Source: Fimbriimonadales bacterium
Lineage (GTDB): Bacteria > Armatimonadota > Fimbriimonadia > Fimbriimonadales > ATM1
Reading direction: 5' to 3'
Assembly (NCBI GenBank): GCA_035559795.1
Contig: DATMAR010000012.1
Location: 1 to 64,000 of the forward strand
DNA: 64,000 nucleotides
Shown here one piece after another: positions 1 through 8,890 of the stretch. The translations under genes and the position numbers were made by a program. Each line of letters starts with the position of its first letter. Within the stretch, counting starts at the first letter, position 1. The notes beneath the pieces are model-generated. The model did not search any database and was not told where the DNA came from. It was given only the letters and a program-made list of their open reading frames with translations.

Positions 1-21
1 GCATCCGCAAGGAGAAGAGCA

Positions 22-2337
22 ATGAAATTACTATTTATTTTGTTAGGGGCGGTTATCACATCGGTTGCAATAAACTGGTTGGTTTTGCCCAAAGACGTTT
101 CTGCACAAGAGAGAGAACTCACGATGTTCGGCAGTGTGAAGGGGGATTCCGTCCCCGATGGCTATGCCGAATTGGCGTTCAACTTCTATGACAAAGACAG
201 GGGGGTTCTTGCCTACCGAAGCATTTCGACTGCCGTCGTAAAGGATGGAACTTACACCGCGTCTTTGCACGCAAATGATCTCATAGAAGGCAAAGAGTAT
301 TACGTTTTAGTGACGTTGCCGAATGCGGTTCCGGAGGCGCCCCAAGGGGAACAGCGTGAAGCTATAGGCGTTGTTTTGCTTCAATCGGAGACACCTGGGA
401 TACAGCAGACGGGCCACGTGAACATTTCTGGGACACTGATTGCTGGTGCGATCAAGACCAATGCTTTTCAGATGTCTACGGGAGCGGGTGCTGGTCGCGT
501 TCTGACTTCGGACGCTTCTGGGATAGGAACATGGCAGGCGCTTCCTCCTCCTTCAGGAGCGGCTGAAGGTGATTTATCCGGGTCGTATCCTAACCCGTTG
601 GTGGATGGTTTGCAGGGCAAGGCGGTAGCCTCTACGGCTCCTTCTTCCGGTCAGGTGTTGAAGTGGAACGGCAGTGCATGGTCACCCGATACAGACCTGC
701 GCGATGCTTTTTGGCAGCCATCAGGAAGCAACATCTTCTATACCGCCGGCAATGTGGGTATTGGTACAAGCAATCCTTCTTATCCTCTTTCTGTAGAAAC
801 GAGTGTAAGTAATCGCGCCATCCAAGGTGTTAATACCGCTACAAGCGGCGGTGGCTACGGTGTTTGGGGACAAAGCAACAGCACTTCGGGCAGAGGCGTG
901 CTCGGCTGGGCAAGCGCTGCTACAGGAAACACCTATGGCATGTGGGGAGAAAGCAGTAGCACTTCGGGTATAGGAGTGCTCGGCTGGGCAACTGCAGCCA
1001 CTGGTGGCACCTACGGCGTGTGGGGTCAAAGCAACAGTACTTCGGGCGCTGGAGTGCTAGGCTGGGCACCTGCTACAAGCGGCAGCACATACGGCGTATG
1101 GGGATCGAGCGCAAGTACTTCTGGAAGAGGCGTTTACGGGTCGACAAGCGCTTCTAGCGGCGCTACATATGGCGTGTATGGGCAAAGCGCCAGCACTTCG
1201 GGTGGCGGCGTCGTTGGCTATACTACCGCTACTAGCGGCAACACTTACGGCGTGCTAGGGCGAAGCGACAGCACCTCGGGCTATGGCGTCTATGGCTATG
1301 TATCCGCCACCAGCGGCTACACCTCCGGCGGACGGTTTGAAAGCGCCAGCACTTCGGGTGTAGGCGTCTTGGGCTGGGCAACCGCCGCAAGTGGCACCAC
1401 CTACGGAGCTTATGGGCGAAGTGCCAGCACTTCGGGCGGCGGCGTATTGGGCCTGGCAACTGCCGCTACAGGAAACACCTACGGCGGTTGGTTTGAAAGC
1501 AACAGCACTGATGGCAGAGGGGTCTTTGGCATTGCAACTGCCGCTACAGGCTACACATTCGGCGGGCGTTTTGAAAGCGACAGCACCTCTGGCTATGGTG
1601 TCTTTGGCTTTGTATCCGCCACCAGCGGCACAACCTACGGCGTGCATGGGCGAAGTGCCAGCACTTCGGGCAGCGGCGTCTATGGCGTGGCAATTGCCAC
1701 CAGTGGCACCAACTACGGCGTGCTTGGAAGGGCCATTAGCCCCTCGGGCTACGGAGTTTATTCCGAAGGTGACTTCGCGGCTACTGGCACAAAGTCATTC
1801 CAGATAGACCACCCCCTGATGCCTGAAACCCACTACCTGAACCACTTCTGCACAGAAGGTCCTGAACCTTATAACACCTATCGCGGGAACGTAGTCACGG
1901 ACGCGAAGGGTTATGCCACTATCATCCTTCCACCGTATTTTGAGAGTATCAATCGTGAACCCACCTATCACCTCACAGTGATAGACGACAGCGATGACTT
2001 CGTACTGGCAAAAGTAGTGCAGAAAATTCACAACGAACAGTTCGTCATCCGTACGAGCAAGCCACATGTAGAAGTCTCGTGGGAAGTAAAGGCAGTTCGA
2101 AACGATCGCTGGGTTCAGAAGTGCGGTTTCGAGACGGAGCAGGAAAAACTCGAGGAACATAAAGGTAAGTACTTGCAACCCGAACTCTACGGAATGCCGA
2201 AGGAGTACGGGATTCACTATAGCCCAGATGTAGATAGAAAGGAAAGAAATGAGCGGAAATTAGAAGCCCGCGTTTCTGATTCGACTCTTCCATCCACTTC
2301 AAGTTCTCGTCGCGTGCCCTCACAGAAGCCACGCTAA
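22..2337 (+). CDS. Secreted repeat-rich surface/tail-fibre-like protein (paralog 1)
   Basis: Starts at an ATG 7 bases after the Shine-Dalgarno AAGGAGAAG. Residues 1-28 form a signal peptide ending VSA-Q. Residues ~31-125 are a beta-rich domain shared with the neighbouring paralog. Residues ~175-260 carry 'GDLSGSYPNP' and 'NVGIGTSNP' motifs, common in secreted and tail-fibre-like proteins of several phyla. Residues ~279-580 are about twelve 26-residue repeats (Y-G-V-x-G-x-S-x-S-T-S-G-x-G-V-x-G...), likely a beta-helix or trimeric fibre. Residues ~586-771 form a conserved C-terminal cap beginning KSFQIDHPL. No catalytic motif is visible. I infer an extracellular or surface structural protein. 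The neighbour at 2614 is a paralog with the same domain order. No known gene name applies. Confidence 0.85.
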   Translation: MKLLFILLGAVITSVAINWLVLPKDVSAQERELTMFGSVKGDSVPDGYAELAFNFYDKDRGVLAYRSISTAVVKDGTYTASLHANDLIEGKEYYVLVTLPNAVPEAPQGEQREAIGVVLLQSETPGIQQTGHVNISGTLIAGAIKTNAFQMSTGAGAGRVLTSDASGIGTWQALPPPSGAAEGDLSGSYPNPLVDGLQGKAVASTAPSSGQVLKWNGSAWSPDTDLRDAFWQPSGSNIFYTAGNVGIGTSNPSYPLSVETSVSNRAIQGVNTATSGGGYGVWGQSNSTSGRGVLGWASAATGNTYGMWGESSSTSGIGVLGWATAATGGTYGVWGQSNSTSGAGVLGWAPATSGSTYGVWGSSASTSGRGVYGSTSASSGATYGVYGQSASTSGGGVVGYTTATSGNTYGVLGRSDSTSGYGVYGYVSATSGYTSGGRFESASTSGVGVLGWATAASGTTYGAYGRSASTSGGGVLGLATAATGNTYGGWFESNSTDGRGVFGIATAATGYTFGGRFESDSTSGYGVFGFVSATSGTTYGVHGRSASTSGSGVYGVAIATSGTNYGVLGRAISPSGYGVYSEGDFAATGTKSFQIDHPLMPETHYLNHFCTEGPEPYNTYRGNVVTDAKGYATIILPPYFESINREPTYHLTVIDDSDDFVLAKVVQKIHNEQFVIRTSKPHVEVSWEVKAVRNDRWVQKCGFETEQEKLEEHKGKYLQPELYGMPKEYGIHYSPDVDRKERNERKLEARVSDSTLPSTSSSRRVPSQKPR
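856..1770 (+). repeat. In-frame 78-bp tandem repeats encoding GVYG-type fibre
   Basis: About twelve imperfect copies of a 78-bp (26-codon) unit sit inside the first gene, each with a 'STSG' half and an 'ATSG/AATG' half. The copies diverge mostly at silent positions and at a few variable residues. This suggests selection to keep the protein fold while slipping or recombining. The frame is preserved throughout. Confidence 0.85.
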
Positions 2338-2369
2338 GCGTAAGTCGCACATTTCTCGACCTATGTAGG

Positions 2370-2404
2370 GAGTCGGCTCGCCGAAGTAAACGCCGGGCTG
2401 ACTC
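2370..2404 (+). terminator. Probable intrinsic terminator after paralog 1
   Basis: A long GC-rich stem (GAGTCGGCTCG... pairing with ...CGGGCTGACTC, two G-U wobbles and one mismatch, loop about 7 bases) is followed by TTCTTGTTTA. It lies 33 bases after the stop of the first gene and before the promoter of the second. The T-tract is imperfect. Confidence 0.6.
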
Positions 2405-2543
2405 TTCTTGTTTATACGCTGAAGCAACGCAACTTCCAAGTGAGACTTAGAAACTATTTGTAAAAACGGGATCTTTCGTGAAAAAAATTGTGATTTTCTC
2501 GAAAATCTCGAGCTTTCACACTCCGAACAGAGGAAAACCGCTA

Positions 2544-2549
2544 TATAAT
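2544..2549 (+). promoter_or_regulatory. -10 box TATAAT upstream of paralog 2
   Basis: A perfect TATAAT lies 64 bases before the start of the second paralog. The best upstream -35 match (TTCACA, 2515-2520) is 23 bases away, too far for a standard sigma-70 promoter. The call rests on the -10 alone. Confidence 0.35.
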
Positions 2550-2563
2550 TTTTTGCATATTTT

Positions 2564-2599
2564 CGGATGCGAGCTGGGTAACGAAACAGAGCGCATCCG
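2564..2599 (+). promoter_or_regulatory. 5'-UTR hairpin abutting the Shine-Dalgarno of paralog 2
   Basis: CGGATGCG (2564-2571) pairs perfectly with CGCATCCG (2592-2599) around a 20-base loop. The right arm ends two bases before AAGGAGAA. The same right-arm-plus-RBS sequence precedes the first paralog at positions 1-15, where the left arm is cut off by the window edge. Conservation in front of both paralogs suggests a shared role in translation or mRNA stability. Confidence 0.45.
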
Positions 2600-3483
2600 C
2601 AAGGAGAAGAACAATGAAATTATTACTTGGTTTGTTGGGCGTGCTTATAGCCTCGGTTGCTATCAATTGGTTGGTCTTGCCTAGAGAGGCTTCTGCACAA
2701 GAGCGAACGTTGACGATGTTCGGCAGTGTGAAAGGGAAATCCATCTCCGACGGTTATGCCGAGTTGGCGTTCAATTTTTTTGACAAAGACACAGAGGTTC
2801 TTGCCTACCGGAGCGTTTCGACTGCGGCTATAGAAGACGGAAGTTATACTGCGTCTTTGCGAGCGGATGACCTCGCAGAAGGGAAGGAATACTACGTTTT
2901 GGTCACATTGCCGAACGCAGTTCCGGAAACTCTCCAGGAGCAGCAGCGTGATGCTATAGGCGTCGTTTTGCTTCAGTCGGAGACACCTGGGATTCAGCAG
3001 ACGGGTCACGTGAACATTTCGGGGACACTGATTGCTGGTGCGATCAAGACGAATACGTTTCAGATACCCACAGGTGCTGCGGCGGGTCGTGTTCTCACTT
3101 CGGATGGTTCTGGGAATGGGACTTGGCAAGCGCTTCCACCTCCGAGCGGTGCTGCTGGTGGTGATTTGTCCGGGACGTATCCTAATCCATTGGTAGATGG
3201 TTTGCAGGGTTGGGCTGTTTCGAGCACAGCTCCTGCAACAGGTCAAGTGTTGAAGTGGAACGGCACTGCATGGTCGCCCGATACAGACCTGCGCGATGCC
3301 TTATGGCAGGCCACGGGAAGTGACATCTTCTACAACGCGGGCAATGTAGGAATTGGATCGAGCAGCCCTACTTACCGCCTCGACGTAGAAACGAGTACTG
3401 GTCCTGCCGCCATATTGGGGATGCACGCCACCGGCATCGGCGTTTTCGGGTGGGTGCCGGCCACCAGTGGCACCAACTACGGC

Positions 3484-3680
3484 GTGTATGGGCAAAGCGC
3501 CAGCCCATCGGGTTATGGCGTATACGGCACAGGAGGCAAGGTGTCTTGGGGACGAGCAACGCCGGAGATGGAATAGAAGGAAGTTCGACCGCGGCGAACA
3601 AGAGCGGTGTATGGGGACACAATGACCTGGTAAGCGGCTATGGTGTTGCCGGCAGCAGCACGAGCGGGATAGGAGTTGGA
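3484..3680 (+). repeat. Long direct repeat, copy A
   Basis: About 195 bases nearly identical to 3824-4018 (for example 'gatggaatagaaggaagttc' is shared exactly). Copy A contains the 1-base deletion and an extra in-frame 'ctggta' after 'cacaatgac'. It is a substrate for gene conversion or deletion between the copies. Confidence 0.8.
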
Positions 3681-3823
3681 GGCTGGACTACTAATGGCAT
3701 AGCAGTCTTTGGCTTCGCAAACGCCCTCAGCGGCCTCACCTATGGCATGTATGCAAGAAACGACAGCGCTTCGGGCAGAGGCGTCTTTGGCTGGGCAACT
3801 CCCCTCAGCGGCATCACCTACGG

Positions 3824-4018
3824 CGTGTATGGGCAAAGCGACAGCCCATCGGGTTATGGCGTGTACGGCACTGGAGGTACAGGTGTCTTAGGGACGAGCA
3901 GCACCGGAGATGGAATAGAAGGAAGTTCGACCGCGGCGAACAAGAGTGGTGTATGGGGACACAATGACAGCGGCTATGGTGTTGCCGGCAGCAGCACGGA
4001 CGGGATAGGAGTTCAAGG
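3824..4018 (+). repeat. Long direct repeat, copy B
   Basis: Partner of 3484-3680, offset by about 340 bases, with the reading frame intact. The two copies are much closer to each other than other repeat units in the gene are, indicating recent duplication or gene conversion. Confidence 0.8.
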
Positions 4019-4750
4019 CTTGACTAAGAATTACGTAGGCGTCTATGGTTTGGCATATGGAGGAAGCGGCACTACTTACGGCGTGATTGGGCAAAGCTTC
4101 GATGGCTATGGCGTCTACTCCTCTGGAAATTTCGCTGCTACTGGCACAAAGTCGTTCCAGATAGACCACCCCCTGATGCCCGAAACCCACTATCTGAACC
4201 ACTTCTGCACGGAAGGTCCGGAGCCGTACAACGTATATCGCGGAAACGTTGTGACCGATGCACGGGGTTATGCCACGGTGCAGCTCCCCGACTACTTCGA
4301 ATCCATCAACCGCGAACCCACTTATCACCTCACAGTGATTGATGAAAGCGATGATTTTGTGCTGGCAAAGGTGGTGCGGGAAATACAGAACAACCAGTTC
4401 GTGATTCGCACTAACAAACCAGACGTGAAAGTCTCCTGGCGCGTAGAGGCAATTCGCAACGACCTGTGGGTTCAGAAGTATGGGTTCAAGACTGAACAAG
4501 AAAAACCTGAAATGCATAGAGGCAAGTATCTGCATCCCGAACTTTACGGCATGCCGAAGGAATACGGAATTCACTACAGCCCGAATATGGAGAAAGGTGA
4601 AAGAAATGCACGGAACTTAGAATCTAGCCGTGTTTCTGACTTACCTCGTATTTCTGCCTCAGGTCTTAAACGCGTGTCTTCACAAAAGAAAATGCGCTGA
4701 TTAGGCAATATCCTTAGCGATTCCGTCGAAACGACTTTGCTGATTGATGA

Positions 4751-5578
4751 TCAGCGAAGGGAAAGCCCTTTAAATGTAAGATCTCCGAACAACTCTTCCT
4801 CATCGAATATACCTTGACAAGTAACTATATCGCCTTTTGAGAGCTTTGATACTACTTGGTCACGAAACGAACCGTCATACCAGAAAATAACAGTGGGCTT
4901 CATAAATCGGTCAAGGTTTACTAGAAGTATTACTGCCACGCGATCACCGCCAAACAAATTGTTCGAGACATGTGAAAGCTCCCCTGTTACCTGGACTATC
5001 TTTCCTTTTAGCCAGTCCTTCGCCCGCACAGGATTCTCTTCAAACGCAGTGATTAGTTCCTCTGGTGTGATTATCAGAACTTGACTGGATGAATTCATCG
5101 GAGGGGTTGAATCCGAAACCGCTGGCATATGTTCTATAGAATTGTGTACAGAATTATCTACACTGGGTATCGATCCTGCGATGGGAGGTTCGGAACCATT
5201 TCGATCATCATTTCGATCGTGATTAGTAAAAAATGGAAAAAAAACAACGGCAAGGAAGGTGAGGGTCACTAGTAATGAAATCAAATAGGCCAACGTGTTA
5301 GTGTGATTAGAAGAAGGAGGGAAAGCTGGTGATGGAAACTGAACGGGAGAAGGGTTTACGTAGGGTGTATCAGTATGGTTGATGCCTTCTGGTTTTTGGA
5401 TCGCGGCTACAGGCATCCCGCAAGAAACACAGAAGCTAGTTCCTGCAAAAATTGTGTGACTACAGGACGGGACAGGAGCACGCTGGCTCGGTGGGCGGTT
5501 GTCAGCCCCACACATGGGGCAGAAGGACCACGAGTCTTCCATACCCCTTCGGCATCTCGGATTGCAGCATAGACTCAT
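4751..5578 (-). CDS. Double zinc-ribbon, single-TM protein with OB-fold (tRNA_anti-like) domain
   Basis: Residues 5-24 (CNPRC...CPMCG) and ~39-54 (CSHTI...CVSCG) are two CxxC-type zinc ribbons. They are followed by a Pro-rich linker, one membrane helix (LAYLISLLVTLTFLAVVFF, about residues 97-117) and a polar region. A C-terminal domain of about 95 residues (KGKIVQVTGEL... DIVTCQGIFDEE) resembles the tRNA_anti-like/OB-fold family seen in other zinc-ribbon membrane proteins. The C-terminal domain is likely extracytoplasmic. Function is unknown, and zinc binding is inferred from the cysteines. It converges with the broken paralog; only 50 bases separate them. Confidence 0.75.
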   Translation of the reverse strand: MSLCCNPRCRRGMEDSWSFCPMCGADNRPPSQRAPVPSCSHTIFAGTSFCVSCGMPVAAIQKPEGINHTDTPYVNPSPVQFPSPAFPPSSNHTNTLAYLISLLVTLTFLAVVFFPFFTNHDRNDDRNGSEPPIAGSIPSVDNSVHNSIEHMPAVSDSTPPMNSSSQVLIITPEELITAFEENPVRAKDWLKGKIVQVTGELSHVSNNLFGGDRVAVILLVNLDRFMKPTVIFWYDGSFRDQVVSKLSKGDIVTCQGIFDEEELFGDLTFKGLSLR

Positions 5579-5649
5579 GGCTCAATCCATCAGTTTCCAG
5601 GCTACCCATGGTATGAGTGCCATCAACAAATTATGACATTCTTAACATC

Positions 5650-7335
5650 ATGATTGCTTTTTCCTTTACCCTTGTAATTCTTCCCTTTATCCAGAGCCAG
5701 GATTTTTCGGAGACGATAGAGCGGTTTGCGACAGACAAACGAAGTTTAGAATCGTTTTATTCCATATCATTCTCTCCGCGCAGGTGGGAGAGAATGGAAA
5801 GGTTTCTCGAGGAGTGGGAACAGAAACTCGAACGATTCAATTACAATAACTTGAAGCCCGAAGAGAGAATAGATTTTCATTTACTCAAAAACGAAATAGA
5901 GTATGAGCGGAAGGTTATCGAACGAGAGAGACGAAAATTTAAAGAAATCGAAAAATTAGTACCCTTCGCAGATTCCGTCATCGAATTAGAAGAAAGGCGT
6001 TGGCGAGTAGAACCATTCGATTCACGAAAAGTCGCAAAGACTTTGGAAGAAATTGCCGAAGCCATTCAGAAAACGAAAAAAACGGTAGAAGCCGAGAAAA
6101 ACTCTCCTGTAAAAAAGATAACATCCCTAATGGGTTTGCGTGCATCGAACGTTATGGAAGAACTCGTGCGCGTTCTCGACACTTGGGTTCGAAACTATCA
6201 AGGCTTCGACCCGATTTTTAGTTGGTGGGTCAAAAAGCCATACGAAAAATTGAAAAAAGAAATGGAGGAGTATCGAGCTTTTTTGCGATCACGAGTAGCG
6301 GGAATACAAGGAAACGAAAACGACCCACTAATAGGCGAGCCAATAGGCAGGGAAGCCATTTTAGAGGATTTGGAGCACGAAATGATTCCCTACACTCCCG
6401 AAGAACTTATTCGGATAGGAGAAGAACAACTCGAGTGGTGCATTCGTGAAATGGAGAAAGCGGCGAAAGAAATGGGAAAGAAAGATTGGCGAGAGGCTTT
6501 GGAATATGTGAAAACGCTCCACGTTCCGCCCGGTGAACAGGATGATTTAGTCGCAAAGCAGGCAAGGGAAGCGATCGAGTTTCTCGACAAGCATGATTTA
6601 GTAACCATAGACGAACTATGCCGAGAAACTTGGCGTGTGGACATGCTTTCAGAGGGGGGGCAGAGGTTTTTACCATTCGCGGCCTATGGGGGGCAGAGCA
6701 TGCTCGTTTCTTATCCCTTGGACACGATGGACCACGAAGCGAAGGAAATGAGTTTGCGCGGGAATAACATTCACTTCACGCGCATCGTAACTCCGCATGA
6801 ATTGATTCCAGGGCATCACTTACAAGGATATATGGCAGAGCGATATAAAACTTATCGTCGAATTTTCAGTACGCCTTTTTACGGAGAAGGATGGGCGTTG
6901 TATTGGGAATTTTTGTTGTGGGATAAAAGATATGCGCGCGGACCGGAAGACAAGATGGGAATGCTCTTTTGGCGAGCCCACCGAGCAGCGCGAATCATCA
7001 TATCTCTGAAATATCATCTCGGGCAAATGACCTCGCAAGAAATGATTGATTTTTTAGTGGAGAAAGTCGGTCATGAACGTTTTACCGCTACGAGCGAGGT
7101 AAGACGCTATATTAGCGGTGGATATTCTCCGCTTTATCAATGTGCTTATATGATTGGTGGATTGCAGTTACGAGCGCTTTATGAAGAATTAGTAGGCAAA
7201 GGGAAGATGACAGCGAAACAATTTCATGATGCCGTATTACATGAAAACGCGATTCCCATCGAGATGCTTCGAGCGACGTTATCGAAGATTTCGCTACCGA
7301 AAGACTATGTTCCGAGTTGGCGGTTCGCTAAATAG
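5650..7335 (+). CDS. DUF885-family zinc metallohydrolase (secreted)
   Basis: About 561 residues from the ATG at 5650. A GTG at 5617 would add 11 residues ahead of the hydrophobic signal-like start, so the ATG is preferred. The hallmark of DUF885 proteins, HELIPGHH (an HExxGH zinc motif), lies about 390 residues in, and EGWALYWE further on supplies the downstream glutamate helix. Both fit the gluzincin-like peptidase fold. The N-terminal half is highly charged and helical. The likely role is a secreted or periplasmic peptidase or hydrolase, but the substrate cannot be read from sequence. No clear Shine-Dalgarno precedes the start. Confidence 0.85.
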   Translation: MIAFSFTLVILPFIQSQDFSETIERFATDKRSLESFYSISFSPRRWERMERFLEEWEQKLERFNYNNLKPEERIDFHLLKNEIEYERKVIERERRKFKEIEKLVPFADSVIELEERRWRVEPFDSRKVAKTLEEIAEAIQKTKKTVEAEKNSPVKKITSLMGLRASNVMEELVRVLDTWVRNYQGFDPIFSWWVKKPYEKLKKEMEEYRAFLRSRVAGIQGNENDPLIGEPIGREAILEDLEHEMIPYTPEELIRIGEEQLEWCIREMEKAAKEMGKKDWREALEYVKTLHVPPGEQDDLVAKQAREAIEFLDKHDLVTIDELCRETWRVDMLSEGGQRFLPFAAYGGQSMLVSYPLDTMDHEAKEMSLRGNNIHFTRIVTPHELIPGHHLQGYMAERYKTYRRIFSTPFYGEGWALYWEFLLWDKRYARGPEDKMGMLFWRAHRAARIIISLKYHLGQMTSQEMIDFLVEKVGHERFTATSEVRRYISGGYSPLYQCAYMIGGLQLRALYEELVGKGKMTAKQFHDAVLHENAIPIEMLRATLSKISLPKDYVPSWRFAK

Positions 7336-7403
7336 GATTTTAACTTACATGCAAAAGAACGCCATACGGTTACTACTTGTATGTGATTACAAACCGTGTT
7401 GAC

Positions 7404-8714
7404 TTAACATCCACATGCTCCCCATGGGCATGCACAAAACCAGTGTCCACACGCTGAGCTTCCGATATGGGCGCAAGCACTTCCCGCACAAGCAGCGCAT
7501 CTTGCTGGTGGGGGCGCACCGACTCTTGCGCAATTCGTAACCCCTGCATCATCACAAAAGAACACCCACGAAGTACCACAAGGAGCACAAGCCGTGCTAC
7601 AGCATTGAAAACCTTGACAAGGAACGCCACAACCTGCACATATTGCGCAAATCCAAACAGGGATGCGAAACTCGCCGACTTTCAACGCAACGAATCCAAT
7701 CTTGAATTGATAGTCGCCAAGAGACTTTTTCGAAAGATCTACAACGTGAGTCAATCGTGATTCTTTGAGCTTGATATTTTGAGGTGAGTCGTTACGATAA
7801 TTCACATAGATGCGATTCGACAAAGACTTTTTCTCTTTTTCCGTTAGGTCTTCTAATCCTCTTAGAGTTACCGTAACTTCGCTAGATTGGCCTTCGTGAA
7901 GTTCTCGCGCTCCGGTTAGTGATAGTTTGGTAACTATCAGGTCAGCCGTTCCTGTTTTACCGCTGTCAGAAATATTGAGTTTCACCCTTCCCGTAGTGTT
8001 TCCGAGGTTATTTAATGCGATGATTGCACCACGTGGATTTTCTGCTAAGACTTTCCCTTTATCTACCGTAGTATTCGATAAATCGCCGTCAAAAGGACCG
8101 GAAACGTCAATAGCACTTTGGCTAGTGCAGACAATAGGGTCTGTAGGAAACTCTGGCTGACGAAGCGGGGGGCGTTTCGTGTTAAGTTTAGCAACAGAAG
8201 AAGCGACCTTTTTGTTATCCTGCAGGAGTTCGAAAGTCATAGAAGCAGTAGCCAAAAAGGAAATGAATTCGCCTGGTTTCACTTCATGGCTTTGTCCTTG
8301 TGGGTCTTTAATTACAAGCCCTTTAAATACATCCGCAGCAGCGGTTTCCTTCAATGGAAACGCGACTAAAGTCGAAGAAACTTTGTCGCCTGTACGAGTT
8401 TCATGAGGGATGATGATTCCCACGAATACATCCTCGTTAGAAAGTACAACCCCACCGGTATCGTACGGAGGGGGAGATTTCAACCACTCATATCCTTGAG
8501 GAATAGAGAAGTTTTTAGGGTTTAACTTAAACGAAGGATGGGTCGAATCTAAGCCCACATGAATAGCCTTCGAGGCGACGAATCCAGAAAACACATTCAT
8601 AGTCTCAAGCGAATTGAGATTCGAATGAGATGGACGATGACCAGCCATACTCGAGAGGAGAATCGCGATTATCACCCCGGCAAGCAAGCTGGACATGACA
8701 AATATAAGTTTCAT
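7404..8714 (-). CDS. Secreted protein with a Cys-rich C-terminal tail
   Basis: 436 residues with a strong RBS (GGAGGAG) and an N-terminal hydrophobic segment (LIFVMSSLLAGVIIAILLSS). The middle ~330 residues are beta-rich and match no family I recognise. The last ~80 residues contain 18 cysteines with Gly/Ala spacing (CAICAGCGVPC, FQCCSTAC, HWFCACPWGACGC). This is unlike the rest of the protein, which has almost none. It could be a disulphide-rich extracellular knob, a metal-binding tail, or a maturing peptide released from a precursor, as in halocin C8-type proteins. The last idea rests only on architecture. It converges with the DUF885 gene. Confidence 0.7.
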   Translation of the reverse strand: MKLIFVMSSLLAGVIIAILLSSMAGHRPSHSNLNSLETMNVFSGFVASKAIHVGLDSTHPSFKLNPKNFSIPQGYEWLKSPPPYDTGGVVLSNEDVFVGIIIPHETRTGDKVSSTLVAFPLKETAAADVFKGLVIKDPQGQSHEVKPGEFISFLATASMTFELLQDNKKVASSVAKLNTKRPPLRQPEFPTDPIVCTSQSAIDVSGPFDGDLSNTTVDKGKVLAENPRGAIIALNNLGNTTGRVKLNISDSGKTGTADLIVTKLSLTGARELHEGQSSEVTVTLRGLEDLTEKEKKSLSNRIYVNYRNDSPQNIKLKESRLTHVVDLSKKSLGDYQFKIGFVALKVGEFRIPVWICAICAGCGVPCQGFQCCSTACAPCGTSWVFFCDDAGVTNCARVGAPPPARCAACAGSACAHIGSSACGHWFCACPWGACGC

Positions 8715-8731
8715 ACACTCCTCCTTACCTT

Positions 8732-8747
8732 GGTGTATCTTTACACC
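8732..8747 (-). promoter_or_regulatory. Small inverted repeat in leader of the Cys-rich protein gene
   Basis: GGTGTA-tctt-TACACC is a perfect 6-bp inverted repeat 18 bases upstream of the start codon. It lies just downstream of a minus-strand -10-like TATACT (8754-8759). It could act as an operator or a short mRNA hairpin. No matching repeat was seen elsewhere. Confidence 0.3.
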
Positions 8748-8890
8748 TTTTTCAGTATATCACCATTTTAATCGATATAGGCTTCGGGTTAACTCTTTTT
8801 TTTCGTCTAACCTTAGAAGACGTGGAGAAATGCTTTTCAGCGCATGCAATGGTTGATGCGAAGGAGACTCCCTTGGTTGGAATAATTTTC

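Larger units (their letters stand above)
2614..4700 (+). pseudogene. Secreted repeat protein paralog 2, split by a 1-base deletion
   Basis: The first frame (2614-3576) encodes the same signal peptide (ending ASA-Q), N-terminal domain and NVGIG segment as the upstream paralog. It then stops early with an unrelated tail after position ~3537. The reading continues in the next frame from 3540 (GVLGTSNAGDGIEGSS) through more GVYG repeats to the KSFQIDHPL cap, ending at 4700. Comparison with an internal repeat copy at ~3880 shows one base missing between 3537 and 3540 ('ggaggc a-a ggtgtc' against 'ggaggt aca ggtgtc'). Restored length would be about 695 residues. It could be a real inactivating mutation, a reversible switch repaired from the second repeat copy, or an assembly error. 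Shine-Dalgarno AAGGAGAAG is intact. Confidence 0.85.

Noticed and set aside
856-1770. CRISPR-like array
   Set aside because: The regular units are 78 bp, translate in one frame to a fibre repeat, and have no unique spacers.
2623-3246. 207-codon minus-strand ORF opposite the second repeat protein
   Set aside because: It lies fully antisense to a gene with a signal peptide and paralog support; its Arg/Ser-rich composition is what a shadow frame gives.
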